From: Numida meleagris
Lineage: Eukaryota; Chordata; Aves; Galliformes; Numididae
DNA: 64,000 bases
NCBI RefSeq assembly: GCF_002078875.1
Contig: NC_034419.1
Coordinates: 16,895,090 to 16,959,089 of the forward strand
Direction of reading: 5' to 3'
The notes under the pieces were generated by a model, which saw nothing but the letters and a program-made list of their open reading frames with translations, ran no database searches and had not been told where the DNA came from. A program made the position numbers and the translations under genes. Of this stretch, positions 51,801 through 63,800 are shown one piece after another (positions within the stretch are counted from its first letter, which is position 1; each line of letters opens with the position of its first letter).

Positions 51801-54800
51801 CACATTTGGAATTTGGTCAAAGAGCAAATACAGAATTCACCTGGTTGCAGACTTCTGCTGCAGTGCAGTTCCATGTCAATCATCGTACAGATGACCTTCT
51901 CTTTCCACCTCACCTACCTGTAACTACTAGGTTTGTCGTCCCACTGGCTGTTCCAAACTGGTTTGTTGCCACACAAGTGTAGCTTCCAGTGTCAGCCTTG
52001 GTCACATTGGTTATTCTTAGTCCTCCATCCTTTAATAATGTGATTCTAAAAAATTACAAAGAGATTTTGAAAGTTACAGCATTGTTTTGTTGACAAAACG
52101 TTTGAATAGTCATTGTGTTACACCAGGTATATCAAACTACATCGATTCGCAACACGGTATTTGAAAATTTTGATGGTATATACTAATGATAGGTCACGTG
52201 GAACGAAACAGAAATACTCCTGAAACAAAATGTTAACCAAAGGAGACTCACAGGAGACTCGCATTACTGATAGATAGGCAAGAACATCAATGTCCCAACC
52301 ATAAAGCTGACATCCTAGACAACAGCAGTGAAGGGACCTAAAGGCAAGGATAATTTAATTCCCTCTTACTGGTCCTCTTATCTGTCATACCCTTACATGC
52401 AGAACCTTCAACCTGAGACAACCTGGAGCTGCATATAAACCTGTACAACTGTACATAATGATGTTCAGAACAACTGGAAAAAAAAAAGTAAGCAACAGTT
52501 TCCTGATGTACCAGTCCATTTCAAAGGCATCAAATAAATGGCAGAGATGCTACGCTGCCAATCCCCTAAGCAGCCTGGCTAGCAGGCAGTCTGGAAATGT
52601 CCCAGACACCCCACGACCAGCTAAAGAGCACCAGCAGAACAGCAAACAACATTAATACTTGAGGCAAACCTCTAACCGCATTAGTTGGCAAGTCTTACAC
52701 AGTTGTCAATGTACACATCATCTGAGAAGGCAGCAATGTCCTGAAACTTAATATTGCTATCTTCCCTTTTCCAGAAGAGTCACGAGGGTTTTGTCTTCTC
52801 ACTTGCACGTACTTAGTTATTAACCTGCTTCTTTATTCAGTACAAAATTAAATACACATCCCTGCCGCTCCTTTTATTTTTAATATACGTGAGGGAAATC
52901 GGTATCAATAACTTGTCCCAACTGAGATTCGGTTCTCTACAAGAAGCAGATTAAGTCTTCAGCGTTACTGGGAATTGGGAGCACTTCCTTCTCAAAACTT
53001 GCCCCGGGCACAGGGTAAGCAAGATGCTCAACTGAAAACACAGGTTCCTTGTTCTTCTGCCATTCACGCGCTGCACCTAACAGCTCCATGTGAGCAGTGC
53101 TCGGGGTGAAGCTGCACGTGCTATGGAGCTGACCAAGGACAAAGCAGCTTCCAGCTGCAGCCCTGGCTGCAGGGCAGTGCTGGGCAGACTTTGCTGGACT
53201 GCGGGCAGGCACAGCTGGGGCACACCTCGCGTAGCATCTCATCGCAGAAAGGCAAGTCGGCCCTTAAAGGAATCGCGCTTCAGTGAACTGCACTGTCATT
53301 AACTATTTATACTGATTTATATTATAAATAATACAACATTATGGTGGCATTATTTTTTTAAGCAATGCACTTGAATCCGTTTTTCAGAGAATAATGATGT
53401 TGGTGAATAAGAACAGCTTAACCCAACTCAGTCTGATGGATTCACTTATCTTATCCTGTACCCTTGGCTTCTCTGATCCTCCAAAACCATCTTCACCAAC
53501 CACAGACCACAGCAGTGGGATTCCACCACGCCTCTGTAGTTCTGCTGCTTTCCCTTAATAACAAGTTCACCTAATCCCCAGGCCACATGGAGACTGCATT
53601 TGGAACGTGTGAAAGCAGAGCAGTCTGGATTCCTTCCGCTGCATCACCGACAGCACACAGCTCTTTGCAATGAAAAGCACTATAAAATTAAACACAACTT
53701 TTAACTGTTCTTCTTAATTATTTTGAATTTTTTTTGTGTGTGTTTTCTTTAAAAATGACACCCAATATTGTGGTACCTGAGCTTAGTTTCTTTGGGGCAA
53801 AAATCAATCATGAAAATTTCAATAATGAAATTTAAGTGCAAATTAAAAGTAACAACAAATGGTGTTGTAAGAATGACAGAGAAGCCAACGTGGCATAACT
53901 AGAGGCATATTCTTAAGGAGAATGAATGCTAGCAGCTACCAGCAACTCTGGCTGCCCAGGGCCCCATACAACCTCCCCATAACTCACCTCCCAGAAATTT
54001 CTTAAGTAATATTTGGCCGCATTTATAATTAATTGAAATTTACCATATGGTTTATAAGCATCTTAAGTGTGCCATGATTAATACATTTTGTAGTTAATTA
54101 TAACTACATCAATAAAAGTTGTAAAAATATATCAATTATGATTGCAAGCAAGCTATGGAGTTTTCTGACTTTCCAGCTATTGGTATATTCTACAATGCTG
54201 TGCACTGCATCATCTACTTTGAAGCAGTTTCCAGCAGAAAAACTGCAAAAACAAATAAAAACCCAATAGCGTTGACAAAGTCTTAGATCAAACAAACTAA
54301 AAATAGGGGTATAGAATAGAAAACGTCTATTGTTTAATTAAAATGAAAGGAAAACACATTTAGAGTGCTCTGAGCTATCTCGAAGCCTAGCTCGTCTAAA
54401 ACAACAAAGCAACAGGCTTATTAAAACCAAGACATAGTTAAGAATCAAGGTTTTTTTAGAATAAAAAACAACAAAAAAAAACCCAAATCAATTCTTGAAA
54501 AAAAATGATTGTCAAATGCCTTACTGGTAAATTAGAAAGAGCAACTCTTTGCTTTTTCAGTTACAAAGCAGTAAATGCCACTCAGGTTATGAAAACAAAA
54601 CCTAGCAATAGCTCTACCTTTTTCTGCTGGAAAACTGGACAAACTGAGGCTTTCAGTACACCTGAAGTTATTAGACATTCACAAGCTATGATAGAACAGA
54701 CTGTGGCTATTCTGCTACCAAGAAGCGATCTAGATTTCTAACACAGAACAATAATACACCCTTCAGCATTCCCTGTATCTGCAGGAGTTTTTCCAATACA

Positions 54801-57800
54801 TTTTGCTAAAGGCCAGCAATTTTCAAAGTGAATTTCATTTTCCATGACCTGCATACTTCTGATGCACCAGCCAACAGCAGAAACTTTACACCCTGTAAAA
54901 ATAAAGATAATTGGCTGAATAATGCTTGGCACACGTGCATTAGCACAACTGGAGACTGACTCAAGGACCTATCTGCTCCTCAGATCAAAATATGATTGAC
55001 AACAATGAAATCATTCTCTCTTGAGTAAAATTGTAGGGAATCAATCGTTGAGAAGATTCTTTTCCCCAGCAAAGGGATGGCATGAAGAAATACCTAGAAA
55101 AGCCGGGATGTCCTAACTCATGTCCAAGTCTTCATGCTCTTTGACTGATGTCAAAAGAATGGGAGTAGACTTCAAGATTTCTGATTTGAGAGGCAAAACT
55201 AAGAGAGTCTTCCTATCCCACCTAAACCAGGAACATGGATTTGGCAATACAGTCCTTCCAGACAGCCACCATTAATTCTTCCAGTACTCCAGGTGTGTTT
55301 TACTCTTCAGTGATAACTAACCAAGCAGAAATCCAGCTGTGGAAGGAGAACATATACTTCTAATACTGACATATTATTTTATTATAGTTGCGGACTGCCC
55401 CATATTTCCAGTACTTTCAGATACTGAGAAGAATACCACTGGGGATAAGAAGTCAAGTGATGCTCCAGGAAGCCAATCTGAAATCAGCTGACTTTACTGT
55501 ATGTTGTCTAAGAACATCCCAGCTATTCTGCATTCTCTGTCCTCACATGTGCTTGCTTACACAGCTGTGACTGCATTATATAGAGGTTTACATACATTAC
55601 TCTGACTCGTTAAAATTGTGTAAAATGGAAATGTTGGTGCAGTACAAGGACCCATCCACAATGAAGGGGCAGCAAACGCCTCAGGATCCAAGATTCCAGT
55701 TCTCGTGATGCAAGGCTGCCACTTGAAGTTTTGTGTCATTAATGAAATTGTTAATGAATGTAAATTTGTTCATCTTCCCATGACAATGCTTTATTACTGA
55801 AATAACAGACACAGTCAAACTAAATCACTGCCTTTTAACATTTGTCAGATTATTCAGCAGAAAAGCCAAATATTTTAGACCCATAGTGATCTGATAATAA
55901 ATATACACATATTACTTCCCAATTCATAACTGTCCAGTACAAAGGATCAGTGGAAAGTGGGTCAAACCAGCCTTTTATATATCAAGCAAATTCCAACTAA
56001 ATTAAATCAGATTACTTAACGAGAAAGCCAGCCAAAATAAGCTCCTATTACTGGTAAGTAAATGCATTACTTTCCAGATCACAGCATTTCAAACTGTAAC
56101 ACAAAATGAAGTAAAAATACTTAATTCGTACTGGAGAGAAGATAAAACCAGTAACTGAACCTTGTAAGGATTATGCAACATTTTATCAGGAATAGTACCT
56201 CATCTTTTCTTTTCCCCTGAATTTCACATCACTTCATCACAGTGAAAAATGCTGAAATTGGAGTTTTTTTGAGAGATCTGCATTGCAATGTTTGTTAGTG
56301 AAGGTAAAGTCTGCAGCATCTTTTCAGCTTTTTCTGCTCTTAGTATATTTAAAAACATCTAGGCATACAGGTGGATGAGATGGAACACTGCTCCGCACCA
56401 ACTCAAAATCTTAATCTTTCTCCAGCCATATATTAGAGCCATAATATATAAATATTTAAAGAAATCTTCTAAAGGGGTATCGAGGATCTAGCCTATTTGG
56501 TACGCCTACCGTTTTTGATGGAGATATGAGTTAAACTAGCACTGAGTGCATTTAACCTTGATTAAAATGTCTAGTACTCTTTTTTTGAAAGACACGTTAA
56601 GAAATAGAAGCTCAGCCATCTGGAGATGGGAGCTTTCAACAGAGAAGATGGAAGGTTGGCCCTCCCGGAGACCCTGGGCACTGTGATCTGCTATCAGTAG
56701 AAGCTGCTCCAGAACAATTTTGAATAAAAATAACCAGGATGTGGCTTAACAACTGCAGAAATACTTAGAAGGCCTTATAACGTGACATGATTGGGAAAGA
56801 ATAGCTTAAGTAAGCACAGGATGCTTCTAGCTTGGTGATTCACACAATAACAGTAATGTGGGGCAAAAACAGAGCCGTGCCAGTTAACCATGGATTCCTA
56901 CCATCAGCACCTGATCTGGAAACACCGAAGACATTCTTGATAATTCCTGATTATCATGCTCATCACATCCAAAATGATTTGTTTCACAGGTCCAAAACTG
57001 CATTTGGGAGGGGAGTACTTCTTGCTTCAGTACCCAGTTCATTTAATTCCCATTTTATGCCTTTACTTCTGCATGCTCTACAGTGAGCCACGTGCCTTAA
57101 TTCTTTCTGCATTCCACTGTTCTTCACTGTCTAGTTCTCTCTACCCAAGATATTCTAAAAAGAAAATAATAAATAGAATATTTTGCAAAACTAACAAGAA
57201 ACAAGACTGTATCTCTAACACTGAGCAATTTCTCAGTCCAGAGGCTCTCGAAACCATTTGACTTATATATTCTCCCCTCTACAAGATGTATGAGACTCAG
57301 CTCATTTAATTAAAATTTACTGAGTCATTATCCAAATCTTCTACATACTGAAAATGCAGCACCATTTAAAAATAAATTAGAAATACAAGCAACAGTGCCA
57401 TCAAAATGAAAACCTTTCAGGCTTTACAAAAGTAATGCGATCAGTAACCCCAGCGTAACGTAAATTCACTTAGAACAAAACACCAGGGATACTCTGAAGT
57501 AACAGTACTTGGCTTCACTGCAGTGTGCCACGGGGATGGGGCTGTTCTGGCGCACCCCCCAGAGAGGACAGGCTCCGACACCTGCATGAACTCAAGCCAA
57601 AACCAAAACATCCCACTGCCTGATGTTCAAACCATTCTACACTTAGTTGAACAAACAAGTCTGTTACACCACAGGCAAGCCTACCAACCCAGCAGCAGCA
57701 TGGTTCTAGCTACGCGTGGACAAATACACTGGGAAAACTGTGCATGTACTTATCCACATGGGACACAGGGCAAGAGCTGTTCCCCCGCAGGAATTGCCTT

Positions 57801-60800
57801 CTGGCCAGGAAGCAAACAGCTTGCCGTATTTTCTGAAGGCTGCGATTGCCCTGCTTGCTCTACGCAGAGAAATTCCAGCAGACTCAATGTATTCCTCACG
57901 GAGTGCTCTATGAGAGCACCCGAACCACACTGTAGGTCTGAGGTTCAAACACATTAAGCTGCCTCTCCTAGGTAAAGCACACACTGCACCTCTGCACCTT
58001 ATCCCTTGTGGAAGTCATTCTGCTCTTTTTCCTGCCATTAAAACAGGCACCCTCTGTCCAACGCCACACAGACTTCTCCATTAGAAATTTAGTTAATGCC
58101 TGAAAAACGCACTGCTAATTGGAAACCCATTCCTGAAGTGGAAGAATTGTGGAACTGCAAGAAATTCATGAATTGCAATTATTCATAGCAGACAGTAATG
58201 AACTATAGCGCTTTCCGCAAAGAATCACATTTCTCCTCTTCTCTGAAGGAAAGTGGGCTCCATTTAGATTAATTCAGGAGCCCTGTCTTGTTATTACGCT
58301 TCCTCTGTAAGCCATTTATATGTGCTGTCAGAAATACAGAGGGGCCATGTACACTTTGGGCTGTATTTTGGAAATATCTGCACACTGCAGAACTAAAGGC
58401 GTAATTGGTGTTTTCCAGCAAACGCATAAATGTAAGCAGGCAGCATTACATTTGCTCAAAACATCATCAGGAACCAAACATCACTTTCTTCCACTGGTTC
58501 CATTACCACATCTGAAATCAGCGGCTGCTGCTTTGGAAGGGCAATTCGAAGCAGCCACAAAGACTGGGCCTGGTGTCTATCCAGAAAGCTCCCAAAGTGC
58601 AACTGATGGCCACCCTGAGTGGTCCATGCACGTCTGACAACTTTGAATGTCCTGTCCAACCAGCACAGGTTCGCTGCTGCTGACACGAGGCTCCAGCAGA
58701 GGCAGGAGCGGGGAGGATCCCTTCCTCTGCGTTCTTTGAGGAATGATGTAAGGACAAAAGCCAGGAATTTTCCCACACGGAGAGAATCCTGTGCTGTGTT
58801 TATACGCACGCTTACAGAAGTTAGCAGAAAAATAACAACTGAGAGTCATCAAAAAGCAAGAGGCTTCACACAGTCTCAGCGAACGCTGTGGCCGTTGTTA
58901 CAGACTTCCCTATGAATGTGATATTCTGTCATTACAAGACAATGGGAGGTTTCACAAAGAAAGAAAAACCAACAGGGGACTTATTTTGAATGAGACTGTG
59001 CTTACTTTCAGGCACCCAGCCAGATAGCAAGTCTGTGCTACTGTGTCAAGCTCAGTAATGATGGAAGCTTAATTTCCTGCCAAATTGCCACAATTGACAA
59101 CACTTAGACGCATGAAGACTGTTCACTGTGTGCCCCGTGAAGAAAGAGCCATGGCTGCACACACCAAGAAGACACAAGTGTTCAAACTTGCTGGGTACGA
59201 GGAGACCCCTCAAGCCTTATAACGGAAGCTCCAAAATCATCCATCGGATAGCATCTTCCCCATTCAGAAATTCCAAAACCAAAATTTTACGTGGTGTTCT
59301 ACAGAAATAGGATTTATTCTGGTAACAGTACTACATTTTTTAAAGTTACTTTTCCGTTCTGTCCCATACACACCACTGCTCACACATGCTGAGGAGATAC
59401 AACACCCACCTTTGCACAGTGATGCGTGTATCGCTTTCCTCAGTGTTCACAGTTAATTTACAATATGCAAGAGGTTTTGTTGTTTCTTTCCAAAGTGTAT
59501 TACACGTTTGTCAATATTAATTTGTCACTTCTCAGCTCAGTTGTCGGGGCTCATCAGGTCGTTCTTGCAATTACAAAGTAAACCTTGCCTACTGTCATAC
59601 AGCATTTTAATACATCTACAGCTTGGAGTCATCTTTGTAATAACTTTTCCAAAAAAGCCAATGCAGTAGTAGAATAGAAAAAAAAAAAATCAATACATTG
59701 GAATGGTAAGAAGGCTAATTCTGGACCTCCCAATTATTAACTTTTGCCAAGTAGAAATTTCTTTTTGTCTCTCAGACCCATTATCACCATGGCTGTAGTA
59801 CACCTCCTTACCAGTGCGTTCAGACAATTTTGTTGAAACTTTCCAGGTTTTCTACCACTGCTCTGTTTTCTCAAATTCAGGCCGAACTTTACACCAGACT
59901 GCAAGTAAAAGCTGGCTCTTGACCTTCAAGGAAACTACACAGATGCACTCTCAGCGCTCAGACACAATGACAGTCAAAAACAACCAAAGTCCTCCCAGCT
60001 AGGAGTTTCAGAGAGGCTTCACAAGTGTATGGATCTAGAGATGACACTACTGAATTAAAAAATATTTTGGAATTTTTTTTTTAATTAAAGCAAATAAACA
60101 AATATAGACTAGATACCTTTCATTTTCGTGTAGCTGCTCACCTCCCTTCTTCCAGGAACATCTCGCCTTAGGGGAAGCTTTTGGTTTGCATTCAAAATCA
60201 ACCGTGCTGCCTATCTGAACCTGAATTATTTTCTTCATTGGATTCTTGGAAAAATCTGGAGCAGAAGCTGAAACAGAAGGGATATACTGACAGTGAAATA
60301 AAGCATCTTGAATTATATTAATGATACTACTATTTAGCACTTATGTGACACTTCTCAGCTTCCAAACATAATTAAAAACATGACTGAATTAGTAAATTCA
60401 ACCAGATCTTCTGCTGGGCAAATATGCATTCCTCTTCTTTATACTGGTTAAAAAAAGTAAAAGTTTCAAAATTGGAAGTATGCCACCTAAAGAAGCACAC
60501 ACCTAAGATCACACTGACTTCATTGGAACTGAAGCTCACTGAATCCAACAGGACTAACTACACTGTATAGAATCTGAGCTTACATGACTTGTCTAACTCC
60601 AATGAGGGCAGTCAACACCAAAAGTCTCATTAAAAAACTCAAGGAATGTGGTGGCTATTACTTCTGTGCCAAAGTACAGTGACAGATCACGTATATTAAA
60701 TGTCAGAAAACTACAGCACAGCTCATTCCGTATGAGCATAGTTTGTATGAGCTGTTAAGAAAAGCACACGGCTGCTATCTATGGCAACACCAAGGTTTGA

Positions 60801-63800
60801 AAGGAAATCCAGTGTTTTAGGAGAATGAGGCTGAGGGAACAGTCTGCTGCTTGAGTGCAACCTTACCTTTCCTTAAAGGAAATAACTCAAGCCCAAAAAC
60901 ACTGTTCTAGTAGGCTTAGCTTTGATTTCAATCCCTCTGTGTTGGAGGTCGAAATTGCATGAGCATATCAACGTGCACGGCGGCCTGCAAGTTCACTCTT
61001 TTCCTCATATAAACGGGTGCCATTTATTCTAGACTCCCACATGCATCATTTCAGTGATGGAGTGACAATTTCTTGTCCCCTCGATCAAGAAAGGTTGCAC
61101 CCAAGAGCAGCCCACTGCACTGCTCCCTGGGAATGCCAGAGCCACCACGCAGAAGATCAGTGCAGCTGACTGATGTGCCGAGCCATGGCTGTTTCCAGAC
61201 CCTGCGAGAGGTCTTAATCTCCAGGCCTGTGTCCAAGCCTCTGTATCTGCTCTTTGCCTAATTAATGATTTATCTGTGTTCTGTTTTAAAGCGATGAATG
61301 ACTGGACTGCAAATCCTCTGGAAACAGATGAGTAAACTCCTCTGCACTGCAGATAAAAAAAATACTAGGTTGACAAAAATGTTTACTTCAACGACAGCAG
61401 CTGAGGGAATTACGAATCTGAAACCTGGGAGGTGGAATACTAGGCAGGTGGAAGGTGCGTGGAGAGGGAGGAGGGCGGCTGTGGTTTAGTAGAAAGGAAG
61501 AACTTACCTACAACCCTGAGCTCTGCACTCGAATAGATGACACCATGTTTATTTTCAGCTATGCACTGGTATCTGCCAGAATCTGTCAGATTTAGATTTG
61601 ATATTGTAAGCGCACCATTTTCAATCTGGATCCTTCCCTGAATATTAAGAAAAATACTTTACTGATGATGTATTTCCTGTGAAAATTTTAAAGTAAGTAA
61701 GAAATACAAATAGGACAGCATCAACGTGACAAACAGGGTAGATGTAAGAACAGTTCTAAAATAACTCTTATGACCGTATCACAGTATGACAGCACTGAGA
61801 TTTGGCAACACGGTGTATAAAATCAGTTCTTCAAACTTGCTCGGTTTCACAGAGGCTTTTTATTCTCAAATACCCTTGCATTTCTCCAGAAATGTGGACA
61901 TCATACAAGGAAGACTAGAGCATCCAAAACACACAGATGGCACTGGCATTTCATACTATTTAGAGATTTCACACTTGCCATTTGTTAATGAGCTCTCTGT
62001 GATACTACGCAGAAAAAAATTCCAACAGTCATTAAATGGAAGACATATTTAAGTGCCTTAGAGCTGACAAGGCTACTGAATGAAGTACAGGGCGCTTCTC
62101 ACCCTGATACTTCTTGGAAAACTCTATGAGTTATGGCGGGAAGCGACTACTTTGAAGGATGGAGTGATAGGGACTGGACAAGAGGAACCAGTGACAAAGA
62201 CAAAATCAACAGAGCTTCTCCTCTGGGGAAAGACACAATAACGAACAGAAGGACAAACAACTTTCTAAAGAACATTTTCTGCTTTTCTGGGGCAGCAGTG
62301 CCTAGCAAAGCTCCTGGATGTGGTTTGTCAGGCTTAATACCACAGTACTCACTCTGCCCTTTCTGCTACGAGCTCATACTTACAGCTGGCCTCAGTGAAG
62401 GGCAAATCTAGCTATCTCCACATAGCCACCACAGCTCAGCTCAGCCCCTTCTGTGACAGATCCATTCCCAGTTAATTGCAAGTTAGACAAAGCACAAAAC
62501 AGTCCCTAAAAGGAACAAGCCTAAATCTCCACGTCTTGATCCTATTTCTAGCATCCTGAGCTCCTGCTCTTATTCCTCCTTACAAAAGACTCATTTATGT
62601 GGAAGTGGAGTTAAGTGGAATAACAGCAGCAGGAGATTTTTGTGGAGCAGACCCAGCGTGAAGGAGGATTATTACAGGAGCTGAAGACAACTGACTGTGA
62701 TTCACAAAGAACTCTTCGTTGCTTCTCCTTAGTGCCCACCCTCAGTGAGTTAGTCCTACAGTGTACAGCCCTTAAGCGTATCCAGAGTCATGCTTATTCC
62801 CTTATGTCATGCCTTAAAGGCTTGACACCAATGCTCCATGGTGGAGAACTGGAAGATCTGAATGAGAGAAGGTATTTTGGTGCTTACTGAGGTTAAAAAA
62901 AAAAAAAAAAGGCACATTACCTCAGTGGCTTTGTGTAATTTTGTAACAGCGCTCTTAAATCACCAATATATTTTGTACTCCATCACTGAACCTGTCCACA
63001 AAACACTACCATTCCTTTTAGTGAGCATATAACTATAACACCCTGAATGCTAAGGATTGTTTTTCAGTGCTTAGATCATTTTTCATAGCCATCCACTGAT
63101 CTCACTTGAGCCGTCCTTTCTTCCAACTCTGGATGCCAACGTTGTGCACAGAATTCAAGCAGTCTTGACAGCACTGGCCAAGGGCAAAATGCCCTCCTGC
63201 TTTGGGCTACTGCCCCTAGTTTATACTCCCAGTAAGCTGGATTCAGCAGGTTTTCTCAGTGCAGCAGTGAGAACTAAAATCGATATGGGTACCAGGTGGT
63301 TTTCTGCACTTCTGATCTGGCAGACCTGCTAAGTACATTTTTTCCCTGTCGTCAAATGTATGACTTTCCATGAGGTTAACAACAGTATTTAAACAAATAC
63401 CTATGTTGCGTTGCTCTTTATCTTTCACACATTGCAATTTTTGCCATCTTTTCTCAAGAAGTTTGCAAATGCTTTCTTATTACCTTTAACAAAATTCCAA
63501 TAGCAAATGTAAGACAATCATTTAAGTTCTTTATCCCTCATTTACAGTTGTTAATCTATAATTTTAATTAACTTCCTTCTCCAGCCTTTCTTTATATAAT
63601 TATTTCCGTGGTTCTACCATTGCTCTTTTATTTCCTTTTAGCTGAGTTATTTTTGTACAATATCATTTGTCTTTGTGTTTCAGATATTGCAGCTTTTGAT
63701 GTTTCCATCTGGATGCTCCTGACGAACAAACAAATGAAAAAGTACATAAAATATTTATCTGGACTATTTACATGGACTTTCTGAATTCTCACTGCTATGT

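Noticed and set aside
57523..57957. 144-codon plus-strand frame inside the 8-kb CNTN3 intron, considered as a nested gene or retrogene
   Set aside because: No recognised protein, poly(A) tail or target-site duplication; overlaps a minus-strand chance frame.
58456..58809. 117-codon minus-strand frame inside the same intron, considered as an extra CNTN3 exon
   Set aside because: No Ig or fibronectin motif, and Ig5 is already complete from the flanking exons in correct phase.
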